Shown: one piece after another, positions 32,822 to 47,400 of the stretch
Position numbering within the stretch: the first letter of the stretch is position 1
Layout of the letters: every line of letters starts with the position of its first letter
Origin: Liolophura sinensis
Taxonomy: Eukaryota > Mollusca > Polyplacophora > Chitonida > Chitonidae
DNA: 64,000 bases
Direction: 5' to 3'
Assembly (NCBI RefSeq): GCF_032854445.1
Contig: NC_088296.1
Span: forward strand, 11,818,706 to 11,882,705
Position numbers and translations under genes: made by a program
The notes under the pieces: model-generated
Databases searched by the model: none
What the model was told of the DNA's origin: nothing
What the model saw: the letters and a program-made list of their open reading frames with translations, nothing else

Positions 32822-33654
32822 CCTTTATGGGGACATTCAATGGTTTTCTGCTGGTGCCTTCTATACCGTAGTCATTATAATTCAGGTGAAAACGTCACAT
32901 GTCCCAAGCATGTTAACTTACGAAGCAGCACATATATACAGCTTTAATTTTACTAACTAATGTTAAACTAATCTTCTATAGAAACGGTTAACTTTATGGG
33001 ATTATATTGTTACTGAAACTCCGTGTCTGGTTTTGTTTCTCCTGAGATATTCGATGCAAAAGTAGGCGTATCACAATTTTGTAACCGTATGAAACGGTCG
33101 AAAGCTTGTTTAAAACGATGTTAAATTCAGGATAGAAGCGGAGAATTTTTTGCCTGGTGTCTTTAGCCTGTTGCTAAAGTGAGACAGCACTGTACAACCT
33201 ATAGAACGCAGGAATCAGGCAAGACGAAGCTATCTTCGGCTTACAAGTAAGTGAACATAGCCTTAACTTTAAAATAGTTTACTGCGCTAAAATTGTGATT
33301 TACCTTATGATGTTTTGCTCTTCAAAACACGGAGGATTGAATCGGACATTTAACTTTAACGTTCGGCTGTAAGTTGTGGTCCCAGGATCATGAATCGATC
33401 TCAGACTTAAGTCAAAATTCCAATAATTAATCTTGGCACGTTCCTTTCCGTTATTTTAGATGAAATTTGTCTTACAATAATTTACTCAGCACTGTTGCCG
33501 TCGACGAATATAACTTTGTGCGTAATTCGACCGCAAAATAATTACATCGAAAGTGACGCTAAACCCATGGCAAACAACTGTAACTGTTTAATTCCAGAAC
33601 ATGTACTGCAATTTACAGAGACGTTTAACTTGCTAGTGTTTAAACGCAGCTCTA

Positions 33655-33755
33655 GTTGGCTTTGTCCTCACTATAATATTTGCCGCCGTCGTATAAGTGA
33701 AACATTCTTGAGTATGGCGTAGAACTCCAGTGAAATAAACAAATAAATAAGTAAG
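33655..33755 (+). mobile_element. SINE family A, 3' fragment
   Basis: GCCGCCGTCGTATAAGTGAA, ACATTCTTGAGTATGGCGTA and an (AAATAA) tail. Confidence 0.85.
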
Positions 33756-34667
33756 TCAATAAAGAAAAATAAATTAGCGAGCGTTTACAGAAGATTGTTC
33801 ATCATGATGTAGTATACGATTTAAAATTTTGATTGGGTTTTGAAAACTTAATTGACGATCTATACTTTAAGAGTTCCAGAAAAATGTCTCAATTATTTGA
33901 CGGACTTTACCAAGAAGTGTTCGGGGGAAATGTGCTTACGTATTGTATTTTGTCACCAGATGGGATACCACCACCCCTCCACTAGAGCCTCCCACTTACT
34001 TTCCCACAAAAAGGGTGTAGCTTTTGAGATCTTGAGGTATTCTTCATGAACACTGACAAACATTTAAAAAGATTTCAGAACTATTGTGGTGTAGGTGATA
34101 GGTCAACATTTTTAAGCATGGAAATTCTACCTTTCATAACTTATAACGCGATCTCTCTACATAGGGTCATGAGAATTCCGAACAAAGTCAAATAAAGGTT
34201 TCAAGTCGTTTTTTCTGTCGAATTTATATTTATTTCTAAGAGCTAACAGACAACCTTGCTCCCCTTGAATATCAAAATGAGGTAGCCTTGTTGATCTTGA
34301 CTACAAAAGTATTTGTTCAGGATCAACATTCTGACAGATAGAATACCAATGCAGAGCAGGTCAAGTGGTGAAAACATCCTGCGCGCAGTGATAGAACCTA
34401 CATCTTAATTGAAAATAACTCTGCCGCTAATTATCCCACTCACGTCAAGACACACCAACGGAGGAAGCATTCACATGGCTGTACATTTATAGGGCCAATC
34501 GATGGTTAACGCTTTACCCAAAAGTGTTCACTGATGTCGGCGAATTTTATGCTTGAAGTAAACTTGTGTATGTAAATGTAAGAGGTTACATCTGACGTTA
34601 AAAGAAAAGAACTACTTGTAGTTTTCTTTCTTCAGGTTTCTAGCAACCGGCTGGGGTTCGTGGGGTT

Positions 34668-34712
34668 CGTATAGGTGAAGTACGGCTTAAAACACCATTC
34701 AAATAAATAAAT
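34668..34712 (+). mobile_element. SINE family A, tail fragment
   Basis: GTGAAGTACGGCTTAAAACA then CAAATAAATAAATG. Confidence 0.6.
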
Positions 34713-34750
34713 GTTAAATTTACTTGTGCTTTAGTCTCCAAGGTTAGTAG

Positions 34751-35018
34751 GGGCCTCCGTGGCTCAGTCGGTTAGCGCGCTAGCGCAGCGTAATGACCCA
34801 CGAGTCTCTCACCAATGCGGTCGCTGTGAGTTCGAGTCCAGCTTATGCTGGCTTCCTCTCCGGCCGTACGTGGGAAGGTCTTCCAGCAACCTGCGTATGG
34901 TCGTGGGTTTCCCCCGGGCTCTGCCCGGTTTCCACCCACCATAATGCTGGCCGCCGTCGTATAAGTGAAATATTCTTGAGTACGGCGTAAAACACCAAGC
35001 AAATAAATAAATAAATCC
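34751..35018 (+). mobile_element. SINE family A, full length, best-preserved copy
   Basis: Head GGCCTCCGTGGCTCAGTCGG with TTAGCGCGCTAGCGCAGCG (A-box region), GTCGCTGTGAGTTCGAGTCC (B-box region), central GTACGTGGGAAGGTC, conserved AAATATTCTTGAGTACGGCG, tail (AAAT)n. Useful as a reference copy for this family. Confidence 0.96.
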
Positions 35019-35439
35019 AAGGTTAGCTCTGAGCAAAGCTAATTGCATTATCTGTCATTCATACCTACCATATAGTGTTGAATGGAGTGCAGATTGTTGA
35101 AGAAGAAAAAAAATAAAAGTGCCTAATCGTTTGCTATAACTTTTGATTCAAAATTTCACCACGGTATGTAAATTGCATAACCGTAAGTCCCGTGACTTTA
35201 CGCAATACTTGTAAGAATTGCAATTTTTGTATGAATTTGAGGTAGGGGTAATATTGACCAGCTTTACCTTGATCCCTGTTCCAAAACCATTGTCAAACCT
35301 AGAAACACCAGCTTTGCACATACCCGTAAAGGAGTGGGGTGGCGATGTTTACAATAGTAGCAGGCTTATTGACTGAAATCGGATTGCTATAATGGTCTGA
35401 CTTGCAAAATGAAATTTATACGTACCCAACACGCTATAG

Positions 35440-36190
35440 TTCAGCGCACACAACAGTGGTCAGATTGCCATACTGAAATCTACGCAGGGCAATGGCCAGA
35501 CTGAAATCTACAAATGACAACAGTCAAAGTGTCAGACTGAAATCTACCCAGGACAATGGCCAGACAGTCAGGCTAAAATCTACCCAGGACAATGGCCAGA
35601 CAGTCAGGCAGAATTCAACACACGAAAATGTCCATTTGTGGCTGACTGAAATCTACTAATGAAAACGTTCGCACTGCCAGACTGGAAGTTACACTCGACT
35701 ATGGTCAGACTGAAATCTGCAAATGACAATAGTCAAAGTGTCAGACTGAATCCTACACACAACAACGGTCAGGCTGAAATCTACCCACGTCAATGGTCAG
35801 ACTGAAATCTACACACGACAATGGTCAGATTGCCATACTGAAATCTATACTCGACAATAGTCAGACTGAAATCTGCAAATGACAATAGTCAAAGTGTCAG
35901 ACTGAAATCTACACACGGCAGTGATCAGACTCAAATCTAAACACGGCAGCGGTCAGATTGCCATACTGAAATCTATACTCGATAATAGTCAGACTGAAAT
36001 CTACAAATGACAATAGTCAAAGTGTCAGACTGAAATCTACACACGGTAATGGTCAGACTGAAATCTCCACACGGCAATGGTCAGACTGAAATCTACACAC
36101 GGCAGTGGTCAGATTGCCATACTGAAATCTATACTCGACAATGGTCAGGCTGAAATCTACAAATGACAATAGTAAGACTGAAATCTAGAT
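35440..36190 (+). repeat. 27-28-bp minisatellite, about 26 copies, irregular
   Basis: The core unit is CAGACTGAAATCTACACACG + ACAATGGT. Longer composite units including CAGATTGCCATACTGAAATC and CAAATGACAATAGTCAAAGT recur, indicating higher-order structure. Confidence 0.9.
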
Positions 36191-36564
36191 ATCACAGGCC
36201 ATTGCCATCAACATCTGATGCAATAAATGGAAACAAAATAAATTTAGAAATTTTGTTCCAAAAATGCATAAATCCTCAAGCAAAGCTCATTTTATTGTGG
36301 TTTCGAGAGTAATCCTCACCGATCTTTCTCATTCATTAAATGGTACGTTAATGATAACAAAGATATATATCTAACTTTGCTTGAATCCCCAGATGGTACA
36401 TCTGAAATGGACTTGTTCAAAGTTTGTTCAAAGACCAAAAGACTTTCAATCTATATTTTTGAAATTTTTCAGTGACTTACATGTCCAGAATTCAGTCCAG
36501 CTTCATAACTGTGGCTGATATATGTCTGTTTTGATGCCTAGATTCTTAGCATGTTTGTTTTGGA

Positions 36565-36566
<2 letters not shown>

Positions 36567-36598
<32 letters not shown>
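36567..36598 (+). repeat. (GATT)n microsatellite
   Basis: Seven to eight perfect GATT units inside otherwise unremarkable sequence. Confidence 0.9.
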
Positions 36599-37181
36599 TA
36601 AAGCCGAAATCAATAAGTTTGCACTTATATACAATTGCATTGAGTTTTATACGCGGAGGAAAAGCCAAAGCCCTGGGTATAAACCACCAGCCTTTGGCAA
36701 GTTATTGAAGAATTTAGCATTCTCTCAATGAAAGCGAAAAAAAAAAAAAACGCATTTTTAACATGCACGCGGAGCTGCTTTAACTGGGCGCCAGAATTAC
36801 TTTGTACAGCAGGGCCTGCTTTTGGACAATGTGAACGATAACCCACTTCGCCGCTATTCCGTATATATTACATATCTTTGGTACATGTACACTGGGTGTC
36901 TTCGTAGGGTTCCTTATTGCCATCTTACTCATAAACCTTAAAACGGAATATGCAATTGTTGGTAATCCCCAGTCACAATTTACACTACTAGAGCAGAGGG
37001 TGCCAAATAAAACCCTTCAAGGTTCTTGCCATAGTGGGAAACGATCCTAAGAAAATCTACAAAAAGATTCCCTGAAAAATTTTAATTTCAAAACCTCTCA
37101 TTTAACTAACTGAGAGAAAGTGTTTCCAGTATCACGAATTAACCTTTTAAAGAATGTTTCTCGCAGAACCGTAAACCTTCA

Positions 37182-37453
37182 GGGGGCCTCCGTGGCCGAG
37201 ATGACTAGCGTGTAAGCGCGGCGCAATGATCCGGGAGCCTCTCACCAATGCGGTCGCTGTAAATTCAAATCAGTTCATGCTGGCTCCCTGTCCTGTCGTA
37301 ATTCTGAAGGCATGTCAGCAGCCTGCGGATGGCCGTAGGCTTCGCCCAGGCTTTACCTATTTTCCTCCCACCAAATGCTGGCCGCCGTACGTCGTATAAG
37401 TGAAATATTCTGCAGTACGGCGTAAACCACGAATCAAATAAATAAATTAATTA
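37182..37453 (+). mobile_element. SINE family A, full length, diverged
   Basis: Head GGGGGCCTCCGTGGCCGAGA, GCGGTCGCTGTAAATTCAAA, 3' GAAATATTCTGCAGTACGGC and an AAATAAATAAAT tail. Confidence 0.93.
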
Positions 37454-38170
37454 CACCTTCAAGATGTCCTATTCAATCTCATTCTCCACAGTCGTGTTTT
37501 TTTTACTGTAAGTTATTAACCCAGCTTGACCTAGTGTTCCAAGCATAGCCTATTGACGGCGGCAGAGGTTGACGTTTTAAATGCAATCTCCAAACAAGGA
37601 CGTACTAGACAGCGTCAAGAGGACATGGTAATTTTTTTTAAGGAGTGGGGGGGGCTAAGGCGAAAAACGCCCTGTCCAAACTTGACTCCGCTTGTTACAA
37701 GGACAGGAAACAGACTCTCACTGTCAAATTATTGTCGCAGCATCTGTACAGATGACGTTTTGATTGGCTGCGAAATACACTGACGAAACCTCAGGTGAAA
37801 CAACAAGATAATCCACGAGAAAAAAAAAAGTGCATTTAACTCAGGGATAGGAGTCAGGGCTAAATCTGTCATACCGGAAATACGGATTTGTTACTAGTGA
37901 ATTGCGTTAGATCGGGAAAAGAACAGTACAAACTGAAGGAAAGAAACTGCGCCGTAGATTTGTATAAGCCTATATTTGATTGCAGCGCTCCAACAAGTTA
38001 GTTTGTGGACAGTTGCGAGAAATACCTCTGCCACCGAAGCGTTTCAGAAGAGACGATAACGCGCATGTATCTACATACGTCTCTTTAATGCACGTGCGCA
38101 TTGACCGGAACTACGACTCGCCTTTTATTTGCCCAACAAAAACTCAATATTGATGGCACGCCTGAGTTAG

Positions 38171-38351
38171 TTTAAAAAGGGGCACTGCGATTTCAGTTGA
38201 CGGCGACAGAGAAAATAGTCGTGTGAAGCTTGAGAAATATAGGCCCAGGACATTTTGCCTCCTGTCAGAGGGACACCTCTAGCTTAAGGAGTTCGGTTGA
38301 GGTGGCAGAGGTCACAGGTTGTGTGTTGATTACCATCGCGCTGCCTATATA
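38171..38351 (+). promoter_or_regulatory. Candidate core promoter elements of the secreted-protein gene
   Basis: Two TATA-like boxes precede the ATG at 38,454: TTTAAAAAGG at 38,171-38,180, followed by TCAGTT (38,193-38,198, an initiator-like match), and TATATA at 38,346-38,351. The first would give a 5' UTR of about 250 nt, the second one of about 75 nt. Which, if either, is used cannot be told from sequence. Confidence 0.35.
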
Positions 38352-38365
38352 CACACCGGACTTAC

Positions 38366-38388
38366 CACGTGCGGTGAAATAACACGTG
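38366..38388 (+). promoter_or_regulatory. Paired CACGTG E-boxes near the start of the secreted-protein gene
   Basis: CACGTG at 38,366-38,371 and again at 38,383-38,388, 17 bp apart. These are binding sites for bHLH-type factors in animals; function here is inference. Confidence 0.35.
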
Positions 38389-38453
38389 TTAGTGGGGTCT
38401 TTCTGGAGTACACAAACTGGTTACCGTTGTGGTGATTTACGAAAACATTCAAG

Positions 38454-41400
38454 ATGGCCAAAAATCTGATGTGTGCTTTCTTTTTGATTGCTCTGACTTA
38501 TAGTTTGTGTCACTCGGCGTCAATATCTGAGGAAAAAATCGAAGCCAAAACAGGTATGTGTATACCTTTATTATGTGTTCCATATAAACTATACGTGTCA
38601 ACGTTTCTATACATGTATATACAATATATCGCGTGACTTATGTATTCGAGACATATAGTAACGGTGTAGTATAATGTTCATGAATTGTATGTAAAGTGTC
38701 ACATTAAATATATATACGGCCTGGTTTTTTTATGTTGTTTGAATAGTGTTCTCATAGTCGACCGTGACTTGACCTGTACTAGGCATATACACACATTTAT
38801 ACAAGTGCTCTGTCACATTATATATGTATACAAACGGTTTAAATGGCGTGTGAAAACAGCAGTACTGTTATAGACCTTATAGTTATTCACATTTACAGAT
38901 ATACACATATGTCCAGATAAGCTGTAAAACGTGTAGGCCTATATATTTGTACGTGTGTCTCAAATGTACACACGTACACCTTGATACACGTATTCCGTAA
39001 AGAGAAGAATGATAATATGCCTGTATCATCCGAAGTGGGATGTATCACACAACACTTATCATCCTGTATCAAGTGCACTCAAAAAATTAAGTCTGTAAAC
39101 AGAAAGACTGTTGTCTAAGTGATGCTAGAATGTATTCTGTTATCACAACACGACCTTCTGTCATATTCAGTATAATAGCGTATGGTGAGTGCCTTACTTG
39201 TCAGTGAGATATTTTGAGACCTTATATAGATTAAAAAAAAAATAATATAGGCTAAGTAGATATTATGCTATACACTGAGGGCGGATAAGGTTAGAGCTTG
39301 ATCGCCCAATGCAGCAAGACCCGAACTTGTGTCGAAAGTTTAAAACACCATCTCTTCCTTGTGCATGCAAGAATTGTTTCTTTCCACAAAAGACACCCTA
39401 AAAACACCATATGTGTGGTTAAGCTAGAACGAAAAACACCTTATACACCTTATAGGTCTATGTAGAAAATATTGGCCTGTCCATTACATATATTTATTTT
39501 ATGGGTTTATTTATTTGATTGGTGTTTTACGCCATACTCAAGAATATTTCATTTAAACGACAGTGGCCAGCATTGTGGTGGAAGAAAAACGGTCAGAGCC
39601 CGGGGGAAACCCGCGGCCATCCGCATGTTGCTGGAAGACCTTCTCACTTGCGGCCGGAATGGAAGCCAGAATGAGCTTGACTTGAACTCACAGTGACCGC
39701 ATTGGTGAGAGGCCCAAGGGTCGTTACGCTGCACTAGCGCGCTAACCAGCTGATCCACTGACGATAACTTCAACCAATATGATGTGCATATCTCTACGTC
39801 AGATGTATTGTGAGTATGTTTATAATGGTCAGTGGTTTGGTTAAGCGTTTAACAGCAGTTAAATGTATCTGTACAAATATAATTGAAATTCGTCCCTGTA
39901 TAAGTCAACTATAATATAATACATATATGTATGACGGGAACCCATACATGGGAACCCATACACGGGAACCCACGAATAGGAACCAATACTCGTCCATACA
40001 TGCTCCTCTTTATTGTAAACAATCCCATTGTGTAGGACCGGGATATACCCATCTTCACACCCTGTACACAAAGCTCAAAGGGTAACCCAATATCTGCTGT
40101 ATAGTATACGTGCTCATTCAAATGAAACCGTGCCAGGTAAGCATGTATACTTTGTGTGTGGGGAGAGGAGTTGGTGGGGGAGAGGCTTCGAGCACCTGCA
40201 TGACCCTAAATATAGTCCTTGTGGGGGTGTGAGTGGGACACACAGTGCAGACCTATCCAAATACTCAAGAATGTATACCAATGAATGTATAGATGAAGAA
40301 AGATTTGCCGTCTTTCTTGTATGTGTATAGTCACCCTCGGAAAATATTTACTCTGTACGTTAATAACTTTGTATAGTGGACGACGTCACCGCCTACATCC
40401 GCACAGCATTTTGGGATTTAAAGTGGGATAAATGGCAGCTTTAACTGACTGTGACAGACAGGGGATTTTTCACTTCCGTTGAAAATATATATGACGAAAG
40501 ACAAACGATTGCGTTCCATATAGTTTTGTACAAATAAAATGCAAGGTTTATTGTATTCTAGAGTTCCGGGTATACCGGAAGTCAACGGTTGTGCTGAAGT
40601 GTTCAGAGCAGTTTAACTACACTTTAGTTAGATAAAGTAAAAATGTTAAACATATGTACACTGTAAGAAATGAATGCAAATTTACAGCCTGAAGCACTGT
40701 ATATTGTTACATTAAATCATGTCGTACCTATGTAATTTTACTCTAGTCGATGTGTATTTACGGCATTGTCTGTAGAACTATAGCGGTTTGACCATTTACA
40801 GTGCAGTTTGCAGTAAATGTACACTGGTTTTCTGGGTAGATATGTAGATTTAGTTCATTTGCAATGGAGTTAACTGATTATTTACAATGGTAGACGTGGA
40901 AATATACTATTATTTTGTGTGTAACTATTAAACAGCACATTTTGTAAATCTATTGTGAAAACAACTGGTCACAAAATTTACCAGCACTTTTTACTGTAAA
41001 ATAACAGTGAAATTTGTTACAGTGTATAGCGCTGCGGGGGTTCTTTATTATCCGGTAATGATCCGGCACATTTTTAGTGACAGCCCGGTGAACGGTAGTA
41101 TATATTACAATGTATATATGTTAAATGTGATGGCACACAGCATGTTGAGTAATTCTAGACCAGTGACGTCTAATAACTTGCAATAAATATTTTCTTACCT
41201 AATTCTGCTTAAACCTTGGTGCAAGGGGGCGTCTAATTTGCTACAATTTATGCATTTACATGAACAGTTAGAATAAAACCCTAACTGAGGTAAATTGAAA
41301 CGAGACCATATTTCACCGGTTACGTGTTACCATTTGAAAGCTATCACACACTGTCGTCGCTGCTCGGGTTTTTCATTCTATGATGTACATCTTAATGATA

Positions 41401-44400
41401 TTACAATAAACGCTCTGTTGATGTGATGCCTTTCACTGTTACAATGAGAGTAAAACAAATCAAAAACCAAACTCCACGGTCTTTCCGTTCCAGGGAGCCG
41501 TGAACACACACCTGCCGTCCATTTACAGAATTCTCACATATATGCGGAAAAGACATCAGTTTGGTTTAATTCCTAACTTACGTTTACCCCAACTTCTAAT
41601 CTCACAATTCAAAGCGCGTCGAGATATGGACGCCATATATAGTACATGAATATATATTTGGTCCGCTTTTACTGCAAGATAACGGACAATTTGATTTTTT
41701 TTTCATTGTTGTTTTACGCCGTACTCAAGAATATTTAACTTTCACGACGGCGACCAGCATTATGGTGGGAGGAAACCGTGCAGAGCTTAGGCTTAAGCAG
41801 ATATATCAGGTACAATGTTCAGTGAAAACTGGACAATTGACGTATTAAAACGTGACATCTTTCCTAACATGCTTACCTAACTACAGAGAAATGTGTGTTT
41901 TCACACAGAAAAAAACATATTCACGCAGAGAAATGTACATAGGTGATACGCCTCGCTAAAACTAAACATACACGTAGAGAAATGTACATAGGTGATACGC
42001 CTCGTTAAAACTAAACATACACGTAGAGAAATGTACATATGTGAAACGCTTCGCTAAAACTAAACGCACGAATGACAAAGTTTACATCAAATGTAACTGT
42101 ACCGCTACTATGCTATATTACATGCTCAAGGTTACTATAAGTAAGAGCATTTTATAAAAAAAAATTTAGTTCCACTCGATATACTTTGCCTCTCCCGTAC
42201 TCCACTTTTTAGTTCAGAGAGACGTAAATGAAGATGCATCAGCGCAGAACTTTATAAACATGTTTTACCAGTTCGCAGTTTGCAGTATTGACTTGTATAA
42301 TGTATTCATTTTTTAAGTGACAAATTTATACACGCCGTAGTAATGAATTCATCATGCATGTGACGAATGACGCGTTTATGAGTGGAGAAAAACCAGCCGT
42401 GCAGATTCTGGAGGAAAACTGTTCTACTTTACTTGGTACATGTACACCAAACCCTTAATGGCATAACTCCGAGTCGGTTTAGTCGTCACTCTTTGGATTC
42501 GTACTCGCAACCACCCTAGTGAACTTTTTATTTTTTTATTTTTGTGAAATTTCTTTGATTTGTTGGCACACTCAAAAGTTATTTATCAAACGACGCTGTG
42601 CAGCTTTATTGATGGAGGAAAGTAGATTCGCAGGAGTAAACCATTGACATTTGGCAAGTAACTGATGAACTCTTCCACAGTTTTTTCACCCACGTTTAGA
42701 GTGCTGAGCTCAGAAGCATTAAATTATTTCCAAGGTTATGTCATGCAGGCTCGTAATAATGAGCTTAACGCATTTAAACCCAAACAAGGAAATGAAAGAC
42801 AAACATTAAATCCGTGATCAAACACTCCCGGATACTCGTGCTAACACTGAATGTGCACCTAATGTTTGGCGAGCCACTTGAAGGTGTATCCAGGTCTCTA
42901 TTCAAACAAATAAAACTAAAAAAGGGATAGATGCAAGTATAGGGCGCAAGTGCAAATGAAGCTAAAAACGATAGACACATTTATAAGGTTCACATGTTTA
43001 AAACAAGCTTTACAAACGATACATGTATATATAGGGCGCGAGTTCAAATCCTGCTACCTCCACCCCCATAAATGTCTACATTTTATGTACATATTTTATT
43101 AAAGCGAGGGCATCGTTGATTACAAGCTATGCGAATTGTTGGAATGTCCCGTATAGGGTAAATTCCTGTTCATCAAAGTCATAAAGCCATAGAGACATTT
43201 TGATATTTCCTTGATTTCATATAATTTACAACCTTAGACAAAAGTATGGTGGGGCTATACTAAATACCCTGGTCCTACGTACCAGCGGAAAAGGGAAGTA
43301 AGTCATGTGTCAAGTGATATACAAACAAAGTGTGAATAGCACCACGTCCTTGCGTAACACTGCGGTATATACTTTACAAGATCATTATCACCGGATGTTA
43401 GATTAGATTATCCGAGTATTTGATTTATTACTGATAGCAAAAGGTTAAGGAGTGGTGAAATATGGAACCTCGATAAGGCCATCATCATTGATTCGCAAAT
43501 TCATCTACACGATACAGGATGCGGGTTCAATTCCAGCGATTGACGTGAAATTTTGGGATTTTTCTGGTCTCACCATCTGTGAGGCGTGGATGACAATAAG
43601 CAGTCGACAAAGGTCTGTGGCTGTTTGCGCAGTTAAAACTTTGTTGTATTTATGCACTTGATTTATGCATAAATATGTTGTGGATATATAGGCCTAATAT
43701 ACGTCGTCTACACATAAAACTTACCACCGTCGTATAAGTGAAAAATTCTTGAGTATGGCGTGACAAAGCAATCATATCAAATTACATTACTATAAATGAG
43801 TACAGCTGGTAAGACTTTAGTTCTCTTATATTACAGCATATACATATCACTTCAATACATAGGGATCCCAACGACGAACGATGGAATTCCTCAAGGCGAG
43901 GGAATTTCTCAGGCTAACAGGAATTTGTTAAAACGTATTTTATGCTATCAGCGAACAAAATCAATACTGGTATCGGTAATGTTTATTTTGCTTCATTTGT
44001 TTCAGATGTCAGAAGTAAGAGGACGGCAGACAAGGTATGTCATTTTACCGTTATCTTTAAGCTTAGATTTCGGCACTTAAAATGTCATGATCCTTAATGC
44101 CATGCAAGGTTTGCTATTGTGCTGCTCGAGGATGCTAGCAAATATTGGCATGGAAAGCCGAATATGTTCCATGCATTCTTTGTTTGTGAAACTACTCTCT
44201 TCGTTGTTTGCATTAAAGATTCTAGTTTTATGAAAAACAACTTTACTGAAAGTCAGGATCGTGTTACTCGTGTCCTTATTCATAAATATTCTGAAAGCTT
44301 TGTCCCTTTAACAATCCATACGTGTGTCTATTAATCGGTCCTGATTGGCTGACAGTGGGGAGAGAGATTCATCGGTTAAACTCTATGGTTTTAGTCCCAC

Positions 44401-47400
44401 TTGAATAAATGTGCCATACCCAATATTTAGCTTGGGCTACATACCCCTGGACATGTATATCCCTTACACCAGCCAATCACAATCGATACCGTATCCCTTT
44501 AAGTGTTTGCAACTCGAGGCTTTGACACGAAAATGGGGATTTTCAGAATCTTTATATCAACGGGGACTTCCTTTATGTTGTGATGTGCTTATATTTTGCA
44601 TATTTCTTATTTTCTTTTTTTTTGCTTTATTTCCGTTCATTTAGATCAGTGATCTTAAAACAAAGGTATGTGTCACCTATATCAAGCTTTTAATTCTGCA
44701 AAATTTCCAGTAATAAATCTTGAAAGTCGTAGAGATTAAAATATACACGTCACGTTAATTGCATTGGAGACTTTATGCTTTAAAAAAATCGTTAAAATAT
44801 AAGTTTGATTTCTTTTTAGCAGAATGGAATACCGTACCTTTTCTCGTGCAGTAGCGGTTCACGCCTAAGCTGAATTGAACACTGTTCTTGTAATGAATAC
44901 GAACCGGTTTACCCACAAACCGGTACGTACCACGAACGCGGGAATGAACAACAGTGTACCCAGCTTGGACCCGAACTCTCATTAGGCGGGAAAGGTTGCC
45001 ATTCTGGAAATGGTCAGAAAATAGTGTAGTTAAAGAACATTGTAGAGTTACCGGTAGGCCTACAGCACATTATTTTTCCAAATTAAAGTTGAATCTTACG
45101 GAGAGTGTCTTTATCAAAAGGTAACAGAATATTCTCTGACTGGGTGAAAGTAGTACGAGGTATTCCCCTCCCACGGAAATCATGGGGAGCGATAGTATTT
45201 TGCCCCTACTGGGATAACAGATTTGGGGAATGCCTTCATTTTACTGTAGACTGGATTTGGATGAACGAGAGTAGCATCCGTTCATTATTATGTATTTTCA
45301 CACTTCACTACTAACACATTCCTACATAAAAGTGCAAAGAGTATTTCATAAACACATATAAGAAAACGTATGCTTTATCTTCCGATATGAGTTGATAAAG
45401 GACGAGCAGTGCCATACAATCGTGTGGACTTTTATCCAGATAAAATTGACAAACCTTCCCATAATTTATTACCTCTACTCGCAAATTCCCGTTAATCTCG
45501 CAAGATATCCACGTATGTTCAGCACTGCTTATTGAGACTGTCTCTTGCTGGAGATTTGATAGCCTTTAGCTTTACCTACAAGGGAGAGAAACCCGGGAAA
45601 CACTTTCCGTACTGAATCCAAACTGCAAGCACATTTCCTCGTAAATGTAAGACTGAAGAACATGTATAAACGCGTGCAACAAATTTTACTGACTCAAAAA
45701 TTAAATTTTTGAAATTATACGTTATATTTTAAACATCCATTTGAAAATTTCAGCTTGCGCAGCTCCAGAAATTGGTGAGTGGTTATGACAAACTTTTGAC
45801 CAACTATGATAATCAGGATTAACAGCACGTTCATTTAGATAACATATATACTTATCATTCTATTAATATCACTTTCATATACTAACATATGCGGACGACC
45901 GTTTTAAGGCCACTTCCATCCTCAGGTCGATGGAAGACCTTCCCGCATACGGCCGGAGGTCGTATGTGTTTAAACCCAACTTCATTTAGTTCGCAACCTG
46001 CGCATGGTCGTGGGTTTCTTCATCGTGGTGCTTGGTTTCATCCTATCGTAATACAGGCCGCCGTCGCATAAGTGAAATATTCCTGAGAACAGTGTAAAAC
46101 GTCAATTAAAAATAGTAAATAAATAAACCTGTTGGTTGGGTTGCATCTTTACGTCAGAGGATTTGTCATGTACCTGTAGGACTGTGCCTTGTTCCTCCCA
46201 CCTGTAAACTTGACACCTGTCATAAAGGCACATAATGCTTTGGAGTACACAGCGTATCTCACCATAAGCACAGATTGTTTTGATGACTTTAGTTCTTCTT
46301 CTTTTTAACTTTTCTCCATGTACCTTTTGCCACATTTGTTATCATGCTTTCAAAACTTCGCTTTTTGTTTAGCTTTCTACCCATATATGATATTACCGTA
46401 CTTTCTTCAACACTCAATTTACCAACATATTGAGGGGTAGCTAATAATGAATAAAATCCTTTAAACTCCCGGCCTATATAGATATAAATCCGTAATTCCG
46501 CATTTGCTTTTTGGTGTTTTGCTTTCTCCAATATATTACGCTACAGCAGCTCCTTTCTATTAACACGATATCTGGTTTATTATTGAGTATATTTGTCTTC
46601 AACATCTGTTTTCAAACATACTGTATTTGCCTATATCTATTGCTAAAATGACACTACAGCTAATAGTTCAACATTTCTTCCATTTTGTTTTGTCTAAACT
46701 GAAATTACTAATTTTTGCTAATTCAGTGAACTATCTATCCACTAAATAATTTGACAAAGCCTAATTGTCATGTATGGTTAAACTAATAATTATTTCCCTT
46801 ATAAGGCCATAAGGTCTAGACTATAGACAGTGTTTACTCAAAGTATTAAACCAAACAATTCCAGTGGACTTATTCGAGAAGACAAATCAACCAAATCAAC
46901 CAAAATGTTTCATCTTTTCTCTTCAAGTTTTCCCATCTTTTTTCCCCACAGTTAGACGATATTGACAAAGACAAAAGTACAAAGGCGTCCACGCCCACCC
47001 CGGAAGCAACGACACCTGCGCCTCACTCGGAAAAAATTGACACGGAAAAAGGGGAGAATACTCTGTCTCAAGCAGACCTTCTGCTTCTGAAGGTGATTGA
47101 ATATTAAAGCACGAAAAAGTCGCGTTACTATTTATGTAGTAATTTCTCCAGGAATACTTTCTAAAAACCATACTCTCTATATCCATTGACCAAAATGGTA
47201 ATAGCTGTCAGGAAACTGAATACTGAATACTGCAAAATATCCAAAAATCATTATATATATGATGCCGACCATTTTCTCAAGAAAAATTTGCTGAGATACA
47301 TATACTAGCGTTGAGTCATAGTGTAAAGCTTTCTGTATTATGAAAGATTTACAGCACATAGAGTAAAACCAGACTAGCGACGGCAGTGTGAAAGCTGGTA

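Larger units (their letters stand above)
32830..35439. other. Intergenic region
   Basis: Apart from SINE copies at 33,655, 34,668 and 34,751, I see no supported gene, RNA or regulatory feature. Confidence 0.5.
36200..38170. other. Intergenic region upstream of the secreted-protein gene
   Basis: Contains a GATT microsatellite and a full-length SINE (37,182). CpG density rises from about 37,850 towards the candidate promoter. No other feature is supported. Confidence 0.5.
38554..44005. other. Intron 1 of the secreted-protein gene (5.45 kb)
   Basis: Holds a half MITE, a SINE, a CACTGTAA MITE, a SINE fragment, the 58-bp repeat and a SINE tail fragment. No further exon was recognised. Confidence 0.55.

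Noticed and set aside
34751-34830. Genuine tRNA gene (A- and B-box-like sequence)
   Set aside because: It is the head of a SINE: it continues directly into the conserved SINE body, and no full cloverleaf was found. The same holds for the heads near 51,640, 18,330, 37,185 and 613.
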